Origin: UBA7359 sp041689615
GTDB lineage: Bacteria > Pseudomonadota > Gammaproteobacteria > Eutrophobiales > Eutrophobiaceae
Direction of reading: 5' to 3'
NCBI GenBank assembly: GCA_041689615.1
Contig: JBDNFW010000036.1
Location: forward strand, 62,001 to 126,000
Length of the DNA stretch: 64,000 bases
This document shows positions 34,150 to 43,086 of the stretch, in pieces. The position numbers were made by a program, and so were the translations under genes. The notes beneath the pieces were generated by a model, which was not told the DNA's origin, made no database searches, and saw nothing but the letters and a program-made list of their open reading frames with translations. Each line of letters opens with the position of its first letter. The stretch's first letter is position 1.

Positions 34150-34226
34150 GCCCTGGTAGCTCAGCTGGATAGAGCATCCCCCTCCTAAGGGGAAGGTCGC
34201 AGGTTCGACTCCTGCTCAGGGCACCA
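34150..34226 (+). tRNA. tRNA-Arg (anticodon CCT)
   Basis: The 77-base cloverleaf is complete, with encoded CCA. The acceptor stem is GCCCTGG with TCAGGGC. The D arm is in TAGCTCAGCTGGATAGAGC. The anticodon stem TCCCC/GGGGA closes the loop CTCCTAA with anticodon CCT, and the T arm contains GGTTCGACTCC. A -35-like TTGTAC lies at about 34108. The 3' half overlaps the end of the convergent RND gene by 42 bases. Its 5' half is repeated at 13690. Confidence 0.96.
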
Positions 34227-36566
34227 TCCACCACCATTATTTTTTTTATCATCCTTAAATAAAAGACTAGCAATAGCCGGTAAAAGGAATATTGCCGCGA
34301 CCATATTTAACAAGAACATAAAGGTCAGTAGTATCCCCATATCCGCTTGAAATTTTAAAGGCGAGAATATCCAGGTAATAACACCCACTGCAAGAGTGAT
34401 ACCGGTGAAAAATATACTAACCCCGGTCGTGGACAATGTATAAAAATATGCCTCTTTGATCGACTTGCCCTGTTTTATAAAATCATCAAAACGACTATAA
34501 AAATAAATACCGTAATCAACACCAATACCAACTCCCAATGCTACTACCGGTAAGGTATTTACTTTTAAGCCTATCTGTAAAAAAGTCATCAAGGCATAAG
34601 ACAATACAGAAACCAACGCTAACGGGATCACAATGCATAACATGGCTCTAAAAGATTTAAATGTTATAAGACAAAGCAAGGTAATTGCACTGAAAACATA
34701 AAGTAATATTGGAAATTGCGCTTCTTTAATTTCTTCATTTGTCGCCGCCATAACACCTACATTTCCAGCGGCCAGTTTAAAAATTACATTTTCATCTGGA
34801 TTGTCTTGTTTGAATTTTTCAACACTAGCAATGATATTGTCGATTGTTTCTGCTTTATGATCATTTGTAAAAATCATAACTGGCATAACACTACAATCAC
34901 TGTTTAATAAGCCTGACGAGGTAGGAACATAGGCCACTGATTGTGTTAACACTGAAGGATTACGCGGTATCACACGCCACTTCATATTGCCCTCATTCCA
35001 GCCAGCATTAATACGTTTTGTAATTGTAGGTAAAGCAACCACAGATTGGACACCATTGGTGTTTCTCATATGCCATTCAAAACGGTCAATGAGCTCCATT
35101 ACATCATAATTAATACATCCTTCAGTTATTGTTTCTGTAATTACCGTAATTACATCAACACCTATCGAGAATCGATTAGTAATGGTTTCTGTATCAACAT
35201 TGTAACGGGAATCACCATGTAATTCGGGCACGCCACGGTGTAAATCACCAATTTCTATGTCCGCTCCTTTCCATAAACCAAAAATAAAAAGAAACGTTGA
35301 GATAACGACAATCGTTATTGAAACTCGCTTATTGGTTAGTTCCGAAATTTTATTCCAGATGGGAAAAAGAAAGTTAGCGCGTTTATTTAAATTATCCTGA
35401 TAGCCTTGTTTAAAATCCTGATATGAAGCTAAAACGGGCAACAGAAAAAGATTCGTAAAAATAATCATTGCCACCCCAAGACTTGCCGTGATTGCCATCT
35501 CCTGAATAATTTCTATTTTAATTAAACAGATTGTTATAAAACCAATACAATCACTGCTTAACGCTACCATTCCAGGAATAAATAATCGTCTAAAACTTTT
35601 TCTTGCTGCATCAATACCATTTGCACCGAGATATATTTCTACACGAATAGCACTAATCATTTGTACGCCATGACTAACACCAATAGCAAAAATCAAAAAA
35701 GGTACAAGAATAGACATTGGATCAATACCAAAACCCAGTAGAGGCAATGTTCCTAGTTGCCAGATAACAGCTATTATTGAACAGCTCAGTGGAACAAGTG
35801 CAATTGAAATTGATTGCGCATAATAATAAACAAGAAGACTTGTTATCAGAAAGCTAATAGCAAAAAATAAAATCGTTCGTTCTGCGCCTTCGGTAATATC
35901 ACCAATTACCTTTGCGAAACCAATGATGTGATAATCAACATTTACGTCAACTTGAAAATTATTCTCTCTTATTTTTTCTTCCAGCTGTTCCGCTACTTTA
36001 ACGTAATCGAGTTTTTCTCCTGTATTCGGATCGGTTTCAAGTAGTTGTGCACTGATTAATGCACCGGAAAAATCATTTGCGACTAGCCTTCCTAATATTC
36101 CGGCTTTGATAATATTTTCTTTAACCCGAAGTAGATCTGATTCCGTTCCTTGAAAATCATCAGGAATAACATTGCCACCGGCAATACCATCTTCAACAAC
36201 TTCAGTAAAACGCACGTTCGGAGTAAACAACGAAGTTACTCGTGATCGGTCGACTCCCGGAATAAAAAATACTTCATCCGTAGCTAGTTTTAATGTCTTA
36301 AAAAATTCAGGCGTAAAGATATCACCCTCATTTACTGTTAATGCCACGAGAATTCTGTTTGCCCCTCCAAACTCATCACGGTATTTAACAAAGGTTTTCA
36401 TATAATCATGTTGCAACGGCAACATTTTGCTAAAACCCGCATCAACTTTTAGGTTCGTTACCGACCATGACATGAGCACAGTAACAATCAAAAATAAACC
36501 AATTACCAACTTACGTTTAGTAAACAAGAAATTTTCAATTATTATGGCGGGATTAAATTTAGACAT
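34185..36566 (-). CDS. RND-superfamily (MMPL type) exporter reading into the tRNA gene
   Basis: The 793-residue protein has the RND layout: one N-terminal TM, a large periplasmic loop, a TM bundle around 230-430 (GIDPMSILVPFLIFAIGVSHGVQM is typical), and a second loop and bundle with GVGIGVDYGIYFYSRFDDF. The start at 36566 is chosen because the preceding gene ends at 36571 and SKFNPAIIIENFLF aligns with the family start. The last residues WCPEQESNLRPSP are the antisense translation of tRNA-Arg; the frame stops at the anticodon. The natural end is thus replaced or extended. Last gene of the DUF1302-DUF1329-YCF48-RND operon. Confidence 0.9.
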   Translation of the reverse strand: MSKFNPAIIIENFLFTKRKLVIGLFLIVTVLMSWSVTNLKVDAGFSKMLPLQHDYMKTFVKYRDEFGGANRILVALTVNEGDIFTPEFFKTLKLATDEVFFIPGVDRSRVTSLFTPNVRFTEVVEDGIAGGNVIPDDFQGTESDLLRVKENIIKAGILGRLVANDFSGALISAQLLETDPNTGEKLDYVKVAEQLEEKIRENNFQVDVNVDYHIIGFAKVIGDITEGAERTILFFAISFLITSLLVYYYAQSISIALVPLSCSIIAVIWQLGTLPLLGFGIDPMSILVPFLIFAIGVSHGVQMISAIRVEIYLGANGIDAARKSFRRLFIPGMVALSSDCIGFITICLIKIEIIQEMAITASLGVAMIIFTNLFLLPVLASYQDFKQGYQDNLNKRANFLFPIWNKISELTNKRVSITIVVISTFLFIFGLWKGADIEIGDLHRGVPELHGDSRYNVDTETITNRFSIGVDVITVITETITEGCINYDVMELIDRFEWHMRNTNGVQSVVALPTITKRINAGWNEGNMKWRVIPRNPSVLTQSVAYVPTSSGLLNSDCSVMPVMIFTNDHKAETIDNIIASVEKFKQDNPDENVIFKLAAGNVGVMAATNEEIKEAQFPILLYVFSAITLLCLITFKSFRAMLCIVIPLALVSVLSYALMTFLQIGLKVNTLPVVALGVGIGVDYGIYFYSRFDDFIKQGKSIKEAYFYTLSTTGVSIFFTGITLAVGVITWIFSPLKFQADMGILLTFMFLLNMVAAIFLLPAIASLLFKDDKKNNGGGWCPEQESNLRPSP

Positions 36567-36570
36567 AAAG

Positions 36571-37587
36571 TTATTCGCCAGAAATAAATTTATCTTTCGA
36601 TAAAATTTCAATGCCCGCATCGCCTGTCAACAGTATAGAACCTTCTTCTTTTTCTAATATTGATGACAAACCATGTCTATGATGTAAATTGATATTAGAG
36701 AACGACTCGCCATTATCTTGACTCAATAATAAAGTACCCGCTAACCCAATAACAACAATATCTCCATTGGAAAGACGTATGGCATCGGTCAACATTTCTT
36801 TACAATTCGTTTCTATTTGCTCCCATGAACTTCCTGCATCTGACGAACGGGAAAGATGTCCACGTAAACCATAAGCAAGTACTTCATCGAAAGATAAAGA
36901 TAATGTGCCAAAAAAAGAACCCTGATAAGGTGATAGTAAATCAATCCAGCTTATGCCTCCATCATCAGAACGTAAGATATGTCCAGCTTCTGCGGCAATA
37001 TAAAATCGTTTGTCTCCAGCATAAGTTATATCGTTAAGATGCAAATCATAGACATCTGTATATTCTGATGAATCATCATCTTGATTAGTCTCGTTATTGT
37101 CAGATAAATTTAATTCTTCTCTTTGCCAGCTTAAACCACCATCTTTAGTAACATAGATTAAAGAATAAGCACCGATAGCGATTCCATTTAATGCATCTTT
37201 AAAAAATAAATCTAGTAAAGGAGCTTCTTCATCAATATCAGAAAATATTTTCTTCCATGTTTTTGCCCCATCTGTTGTTTTTAAAATAACGGCATCATGA
37301 CCAACAGCCCAACCAGTTTTTTCATCAAGCATAAAAACATTCGTCAATGTTAACCTTGTTTCAACAAGTGCTTGAGTCCAATCTTTATTATTAATCGAAT
37401 AAAGAATGTGACCTCTTTCTCCAACAACAACGATTAATGAATCGTATCGATCTGATTGAAGCAGCAATGATTTTTCTGCTAGAGGTGAGAAGGTTGATTG
37501 ATCTGAAAATCCTTGTTCCTCAGAAATCGATTTCTGAGTTGTACACAGAAATAAAAAAAGGAAAAGAAATTTGGAAAGTTTAAACAT
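36571..37587 (-). CDS. Exported YCF48-like beta-propeller protein
   Basis: The 338-residue product has a signal peptide (SKFLFLFLFLCTTQKSISE) and repeated YCF48/BNR blades: GWAVGHDAVILKTTDGAKTW, YVTKDGGLSWQ, ILRSDDGGISW, SRSSDAGSSWE, LLSQDNGESF. YCF48 proteins are assembly factors or binding partners; in this gene set they accompany an RND exporter. It ends four bases before the exporter start, so the two are coupled. Confidence 0.88.
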   Translation of the reverse strand: MFKLSKFLFLFLFLCTTQKSISEEQGFSDQSTFSPLAEKSLLLQSDRYDSLIVVVGERGHILYSINNKDWTQALVETRLTLTNVFMLDEKTGWAVGHDAVILKTTDGAKTWKKIFSDIDEEAPLLDLFFKDALNGIAIGAYSLIYVTKDGGLSWQREELNLSDNNETNQDDDSSEYTDVYDLHLNDITYAGDKRFYIAAEAGHILRSDDGGISWIDLLSPYQGSFFGTLSLSFDEVLAYGLRGHLSRSSDAGSSWEQIETNCKEMLTDAIRLSNGDIVVIGLAGTLLLSQDNGESFSNINLHHRHGLSSILEKEEGSILLTGDAGIEILSKDKFISGE

Positions 37588-37604
37588 CGAGAACTGTCTT
37601 CTAC

Positions 37605-38957
37605 TCAGCGTTTCCCCTCTCTTCTAAGTGCTGATGGAGAAAAGTCACTATCAGAAACATCAAGATTATAGTTATAGGGTGTACTTTCATTATCGAGTCC
37701 AACAACAAGATAACGACCTGCTTGTATATCAGTATGCACTTCAAGCGTTGTCCATAGATTAGGCACGTCATAATAATTCATCGCCATACCTTCAGATACT
37801 CGCCATAACTGATCACGATTATCATATTGATCCACTATTAATATTTGCCATGAATCTTCATCGACATAAAAAGTACGATGTTTATAGATATGGCGTGAAC
37901 CTTCTTTTAAAGTCGCTTCAACAACCCATACACGATGTAATTCATAACGAGGATAATCCTGATTAATATGCAGAGGAGTTAATATGTCTTTATATTTAAG
38001 TGAGGGACTTGATATTTTGTAATTGTTATAAGGCACATAAATTTCTTTCTTGCCTAGTAACTTCCAGTCATAACGTTCAGGACTACCGTTATACATATCA
38101 AACTGATCATTGGTTCTCATGCCATCTGAGGCTGTGCCCGGATTATCAAAAGCCACATTAGGTGCGCGTCGGACTCGACGTTGTCCGGGATTATATAACC
38201 ATGCTTTACGCTTTTCTGTATTTTGGTTCAAAGTTTCATGAACCAAAAGAATTCCGCCAGCAAGTCTTGCTGGTGCGACCACTTCCTGTTTGAATTGAAG
38301 CAAAATATTATTCATTTTTTCTTCTGTCATGCCTTCCTGGCTATAAAGAACATTGAATTGATCTTCAAACTGAACAAGCGTGTAATCACCACCTCTCGTT
38401 GGTGTCGCCTGAGCGATATGTCTTTCTGCAGAATTTGCACGCCAACGTAAAATATGATTCCAGATTACTTCTAAACCATTACTTGGAATTGGAAAAGGTG
38501 TGCCTTCAATAGCACCGGTTACTCCATTACCATCAGTCGTTAATTTTGCCGTTGCTGCAATTCGTTTTGTAGCATCATAGATTCGTTGTGGTGCAGCTGC
38601 AGTACGACGTGATTGATAGACATTTAATTTAAATGTATCTGGATAGGTTTTTAATAATGCCTTATGTCCTTCGCTTAACTTATCTGCATATTCAGATACA
38701 TTACTATTAGTAATAGTAAATTGAATCGCATCATCCGCAAAAGGATCAATATAATGCCCGCCCGGTTTGAACTCAGCAGGAGGTTTTGTTAAACCTCCAT
38801 CCCATGCCGGAATAGTCCCATCAGTATTCCCCGCTTTTTCTCCGCCCAGCGGCGTAAGAGTATTACCAAGCTGAGCAACTTGATCGGCAGTTAATTCAGC
38901 AAACACATTCAATGAAATAAGTGAGGTAACAAGGATAAGAATTTTCAATATTTTCAT
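37605..38957 (-). CDS. Exported DUF1329 protein
   Basis: The 450-residue protein has a signal peptide (KILKILILVTSLISLNVFA). It has the DUF1329 pattern LTPLGGEKAGNTDGTIPAWDGGLTKPP near the start, WNHILRWRA, PGQRRVRRAPNVAFDNPG, and YELHRVWVVEATLKEGSRHIYKHR. The fold is thought to be LolA/LolB-like, suggesting lipid or hydrophobic ligand handling in the periplasm. It is always seen with DUF1302 and MMPL exporters. Confidence 0.92.
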   Translation of the reverse strand: MKILKILILVTSLISLNVFAELTADQVAQLGNTLTPLGGEKAGNTDGTIPAWDGGLTKPPAEFKPGGHYIDPFADDAIQFTITNSNVSEYADKLSEGHKALLKTYPDTFKLNVYQSRRTAAAPQRIYDATKRIAATAKLTTDGNGVTGAIEGTPFPIPSNGLEVIWNHILRWRANSAERHIAQATPTRGGDYTLVQFEDQFNVLYSQEGMTEEKMNNILLQFKQEVVAPARLAGGILLVHETLNQNTEKRKAWLYNPGQRRVRRAPNVAFDNPGTASDGMRTNDQFDMYNGSPERYDWKLLGKKEIYVPYNNYKISSPSLKYKDILTPLHINQDYPRYELHRVWVVEATLKEGSRHIYKHRTFYVDEDSWQILIVDQYDNRDQLWRVSEGMAMNYYDVPNLWTTLEVHTDIQAGRYLVVGLDNESTPYNYNLDVSDSDFSPSALRREGKR

Positions 38958-38975
38958 TTTTATTATCTCTCTATC

Positions 38976-40763
38976 CTAGAATGAATATTTAAGCGAGGCA
39001 GCCATGAAGTCACGATCATGAAGTAAATTCTGACGACTATCACCCAAAAAGCTCGTATAACTAAAATCAGCTTCCCATTGATGTTGATAAACTGCACGTA
39101 GACCAACCGATATGTCTTTACGTCCTGCCAAAAAATTTCCCCCCGGTCCTGGCGTTATCCCCGATACATCGTGCCGCCAGGAAAATCGTGGCTGAAGGTT
39201 AATTGAACCAAACAGAGCATTGTTATAATCAAGACGACCTGCAATTCGATAACCCCAGGAAGTGGAGTCAGCAAAATTTTCTGCTTCTTCCAAAACATGT
39301 CCAGAAGCCGTAAGAACAGCTAAATTTAATGGATTACCCGTAGTAGTTGTACCAGGCGCATCTAATAATAGAGTGGCTTTACTTGGCATATTGTGGATGT
39401 GGGTAATCGCCCATTCGCCGACCAAGATGCCCTGATCAGCTTTTAACACGTTTCCGAATACCTTAGTGGCTGTCATCTGAAATTGACTTACATCACGTTC
39501 TATATGTCCTTGAATAAAATCCCCTGCTGCAAAAGTACCCGGCGCTGATGTCAGTTGACTCGCTAGAGCACCTGCATTAAGAGTGGCCGCAAGAATTTCC
39601 ACATCGTCTACTTGTAATGGGGCATCCTCACGAAAAGAATATTCACCTTGTAGTGCTATCCCACTAGCCCCTAACTCCGTATTAAAGCTAAAACCAAACA
39701 GTTGAATGTCATCTGGATAACTTAATTGGTATTTAGCATTTCTCGCTGTACCAGCTTGAGTCCCAACAATGCCATTTATAATAGGTAAGCGACTGTGATA
39801 GTTAATGTAATAGAAACCGAATTCAGTGTCATTTAATTCTGGCACATACAACCGCACGGCTGCGCCGTATTCCCCTCCATTACCCGGCTCAAGATTTCCT
39901 GCTCTATCTGCAGTGCCTTGTCCCACAAACGCAGTCGTTGCAACAGCCGTCGCTGGAGTACATATTCCAGGGCAATTAGCATAATCAGCAATCTGACCAG
40001 CACCCGATGTTAATAGAAATACACCACCGTCCCCGGCAAAGTCATTGGTACTGAAATAAGAACCTGAGGGATCAATTACAGTTTGCTCCCAGTCATACGC
40101 ATAATATGCTTCAACAGAAAGATTTTCTGTCAAACCTAATGATCCAGACACCATTCCAACGGGGATCAAAGCCTCACGCAATTCGGCGCCGGGAGTACGT
40201 AAAGCCGAAACATCAACCGGATTGACCGTATTAATACTGTTTTGAATAAAGGTACTCTCACCCCAGTTTAATACTTGTTCACCGACCCTGAATTCACCCG
40301 GCATACTACCTAGATTAAATTCATGCCAAAGATAAGCATCACGCAAAACGAGATTTGTACCTACAAGACGCTTTGCTTGAGGAGTTAATGCAAGACGAGT
40401 CGTATCATCTGCCACATTATCGAGGAAACCGAAACCTCGTAAAAAAATACCAGTTGATTTATAGGAGGCATCAAACTCTGTTGTAAATTTTACTGTATTG
40501 CTAACCAGACCGGGATCGTAATTTATATTACCATCATCACCATTAACTGAACGTGCACTTCCTCCGTTGGCTATGCCAATCAGGTTAGTAGCACGATTTT
40601 GAACGCGATATTGTTGACCATAACTCAGAGTCGTATCCCAACTCCCCTCTATAGTTCCATTATTAAATCCAACAGCATTAACAGTAACGGAAAATTGAAA
40701 GAATAAAAATGAAGCGAAAAGTCGAATAACTGATCGCAGTTTGATCGAAGCTGGTATCTCCAT
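38976..40763 (-). CDS. DUF1302 outer-membrane porin-like protein
   Basis: The 595-residue protein has an N-terminal signal and a DUF1302 start (IEGSWDTTLSYGQQYRVQNR). It is rich in alternating beta-strand pattern and ends KYSF with a terminal Phe, typical of outer-membrane barrels. GEQVLNWGESTFIQNSINTVNPVD is the family signature. It is the first gene of the operon with DUF1329, YCF48 and RND; the four probably form a trans-envelope export system for a hydrophobic compound. Confidence 0.9.
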   Translation of the reverse strand: MEIPASIKLRSVIRLFASFLFFQFSVTVNAVGFNNGTIEGSWDTTLSYGQQYRVQNRATNLIGIANGGSARSVNGDDGNINYDPGLVSNTVKFTTEFDASYKSTGIFLRGFGFLDNVADDTTRLALTPQAKRLVGTNLVLRDAYLWHEFNLGSMPGEFRVGEQVLNWGESTFIQNSINTVNPVDVSALRTPGAELREALIPVGMVSGSLGLTENLSVEAYYAYDWEQTVIDPSGSYFSTNDFAGDGGVFLLTSGAGQIADYANCPGICTPATAVATTAFVGQGTADRAGNLEPGNGGEYGAAVRLYVPELNDTEFGFYYINYHSRLPIINGIVGTQAGTARNAKYQLSYPDDIQLFGFSFNTELGASGIALQGEYSFREDAPLQVDDVEILAATLNAGALASQLTSAPGTFAAGDFIQGHIERDVSQFQMTATKVFGNVLKADQGILVGEWAITHIHNMPSKATLLLDAPGTTTTGNPLNLAVLTASGHVLEEAENFADSTSWGYRIAGRLDYNNALFGSINLQPRFSWRHDVSGITPGPGGNFLAGRKDISVGLRAVYQHQWEADFSYTSFLGDSRQNLLHDRDFMAASLKYSF

Positions 40764-40901
40764 AGGATTTTTCCCTTTAAGTATGAGTCCCGACTTAAGA
40801 AGTAATAATTATTTATTTGAACATCTAATTTTTAATAATTAAATAATACTGAAAACATATTTCGTTCACAAAAATACATCTCCATTATGCAAATCAATAA
40901 A

Positions 40902-42194
40902 TCACAACTCCTGAGACACTTTTTCTGTCGTTGCAGACAATCGATAGATTAACGTTCTTAGAAAAACTTTTAGAAACCTGACCTGACAATTTAATGATAC
41001 TTGTGATATCACTGTTGAATTAATCTTCATTAAGGATGTATTGTCAGAGGATTTAATAGAAGCTGTACGTTTCGTTTTCGCCAGATAACCCATTTCACCA
41101 AAGCAATCACCTTTTTGAAGAGTACGAATCACGGATTGATTTTTCATTACCTCAACATTGCCATTGGTAATAATATAGAAGCAATCATCCATGTCACCTT
41201 CAACGATAATGTCATCGTTGACATCATAATCCTGCCACGTACTGGCACGTAAAATTTCCCAAATTTCCGCATCGGGAAAACCAGTAAAAAATCCCAGTTT
41301 TTTAACTGCGTCAAATTTTTCCTGTGCAGAAATATCTTCTTTTGGTTTCTCAAGATTATCAAATGCTTTGGTCAAATCAGCGGCAAGATCCAGCCCCATT
41401 TGATAACGATCAGAGATATTTTTATTCATTGCCTTAGCAACAATCATACTTAACGCATCGGGTAAGTCACTACGATGATCACTCATATTCAGTGGATCAT
41501 CATTTAATATTTTATTCACTAATTGCGAAAAATTATCTGCAGGAAAAGCTTGGCGTCCTGTCAGTAGTTCGTACATCACTACACCTAATGAATAAAGATC
41601 GGTTTGAGTAGTCACATGTTCTTCGCGCAGTTGTTCCGGCGACATATATCTGGGTGAACCCATCATGCCACCCATCTGTGTAGTCGTTGAATCGGCGTTA
41701 TAGATATGGGCAATACTAAAATCGCCGATCTTTACATCTTGATCAGGCGTAATAAGAATATTTGAAGGTTTGATATCTCTATGCACAACACCTTGCCGAT
41801 GTGCATAATCCAGTGCTTTTGCACATTTAAAAATGATTTCAACAACTTTGTTGATGGGCAATAGATTATCCGAACTGCAATGTTGCTTTAAAGTCTTACC
41901 GTCTTCGATGTACTCCATGACGATGTAGCAATTGTCTTCATCAACACCTGCGTCATAAATATTAATGACATTCGGATGCGCCAAAAGACCGGCTGTATGA
42001 GCCTCATTAAAAAACATCTTGCGATAACGTTCACCAGACTCCGGGTCATTTAATTCGTCAAGGAATGCAACCTTAAGTGCAACAGGGCGATCGATATAAG
42101 GATCGTGTCCCAGATAAACAACACCCATACTGCCCCTGTCGATTTCTTCAACAACGCTATATTTACCCAATTTTTCTGGAATGCTATGACTCAT
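40902..42194 (-). CDS. Ser/Thr protein kinase with C-terminal cyclic-nucleotide-binding domain (copy 1)
   Basis: The 430-residue protein has a Hanks-type kinase domain (about 8-275): GSMGVVYLGHD glycine loop, VALKVAF Lys, catalytic loop HRDIKPSNIL, and SPRYMSPEQL. The magnesium loop is KIGDFSIAHI, so DFG is replaced by DFS. A cNMP/CAP_ED domain follows (about 300-425) with FYIITNGNVEVMK and GDCFGEMGYLAKTKRTASI. No TM helix is present. It is a paralogue of the gene at 44676, and lies on the opposite strand to the CBS gene. Confidence 0.9.
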   Translation of the reverse strand: MSHSIPEKLGKYSVVEEIDRGSMGVVYLGHDPYIDRPVALKVAFLDELNDPESGERYRKMFFNEAHTAGLLAHPNVINIYDAGVDEDNCYIVMEYIEDGKTLKQHCSSDNLLPINKVVEIIFKCAKALDYAHRQGVVHRDIKPSNILITPDQDVKIGDFSIAHIYNADSTTTQMGGMMGSPRYMSPEQLREEHVTTQTDLYSLGVVMYELLTGRQAFPADNFSQLVNKILNDDPLNMSDHRSDLPDALSMIVAKAMNKNISDRYQMGLDLAADLTKAFDNLEKPKEDISAQEKFDAVKKLGFFTGFPDAEIWEILRASTWQDYDVNDDIIVEGDMDDCFYIITNGNVEVMKNQSVIRTLQKGDCFGEMGYLAKTKRTASIKSSDNTSLMKINSTVISQVSLNCQVRFLKVFLRTLIYRLSATTEKVSQEL

Positions 42195-42382
42195 TTAATA
42201 AAGTTATCTACGTTAAAAAAGAACGATTTCTTGTGTGCGCCGCAACAAATGCAAGCGTACACAGAAATGAGGTTATTATATTTTTTTTACTGATATTAAT
42301 GTATCTACATTGATTTTAATAGCAAATATAGTGTCAGGCTGGAGCGACAAGCAAAGCAACCATTTCCAATAAATTACTAATG

Positions 42383-42410
42383 TTGACCCGCAAAATCTGA
42401 CAACTATACT
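42383..42410 (+). promoter_or_regulatory. Sigma-70 type promoter of the CBS protein gene
   Basis: TTGACC (42383-42388), 16-base spacer, TATACT (42405-42410); each box is one base from consensus. The CBS gene starts 70 bases later. Confidence 0.6.
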
Positions 42411-42480
42411 TAGCTCATAGCATGAATGTGGTATACATTGTGTATGTTATATGGACGGAGCATAAACGGGGATAAAAATA

Positions 42481-42918
42481 ATGACAACAACAGTAAATCA
42501 ATTGCTTAATTCTAAACACGATGAGATTTTCTCCGTAACACCGGACACGCTTGTCATTGATGCAATAAGGATGCTAACCGAGCGAAAAGTAGGTGCTTTG
42601 CTTGTTCTGGAAGGCAAAAGGTTAGCAGGCATCTTCTCAGAACGAGATTACACCAGAAAAGTGGTACTCCTTCAGAGAAAGTCTTCAGAAACAAAGGTCA
42701 GTGAAATAATGACCTCGGAAGTAAAATCCGTTGATCCATCTACTACTATTGATGAATGTATGGTGATTATGTCAAAACATCATATTCGACATTTACCTGT
42801 TCTTAAAAACGATGAACCCATAGGCATATTGTCAATTATGGATGTTGTAAAAAATATTATTTCAGAAAAAGAATTCATTATTGAGCAACTGGAACACTAT
42901 ATAACCGATACTGCCTGA
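42481..42918 (+). CDS. Two-CBS-domain protein
   Basis: The 145-residue protein is a single pair of CBS domains: FSVTPDTLVIDAIRMLTERKVGALLVLEGKRLAGIFSERDYTRKV, with GIFSERDY, and MTSEVKSVDPSTTIDECMVIMSKHHIRHLPV, with GILSIMDVV. CBS pairs bind adenine nucleotides and regulate enzymes. It lies 168 bases before pgi on the same strand and between two kinase genes with nucleotide-binding tails. Confidence 0.92.
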   Translation: MTTTVNQLLNSKHDEIFSVTPDTLVIDAIRMLTERKVGALLVLEGKRLAGIFSERDYTRKVVLLQRKSSETKVSEIMTSEVKSVDPSTTIDECMVIMSKHHIRHLPVLKNDEPIGILSIMDVVKNIISEKEFIIEQLEHYITDTA

Positions 42919-43086
42919 TAAACGCGGTATAAAATCATAAAGTACATTTGCCATTTAATGGCCTATTGTTAAAAACTTCTGCTTTTTAAGCTTACTGTTA
43001 TTATTTCTATTTATCCTTGGATAGATAGTCAAACCCATCTAGAATCGAACTTGCTATTTTTAAAATCGATTTAGCGACACACATTT

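Noticed and set aside
42077..42313. Small plus-strand frames at the start of the first kinase gene
   Set aside because: They are antisense to the conserved glycine-loop region and encode nothing familiar.
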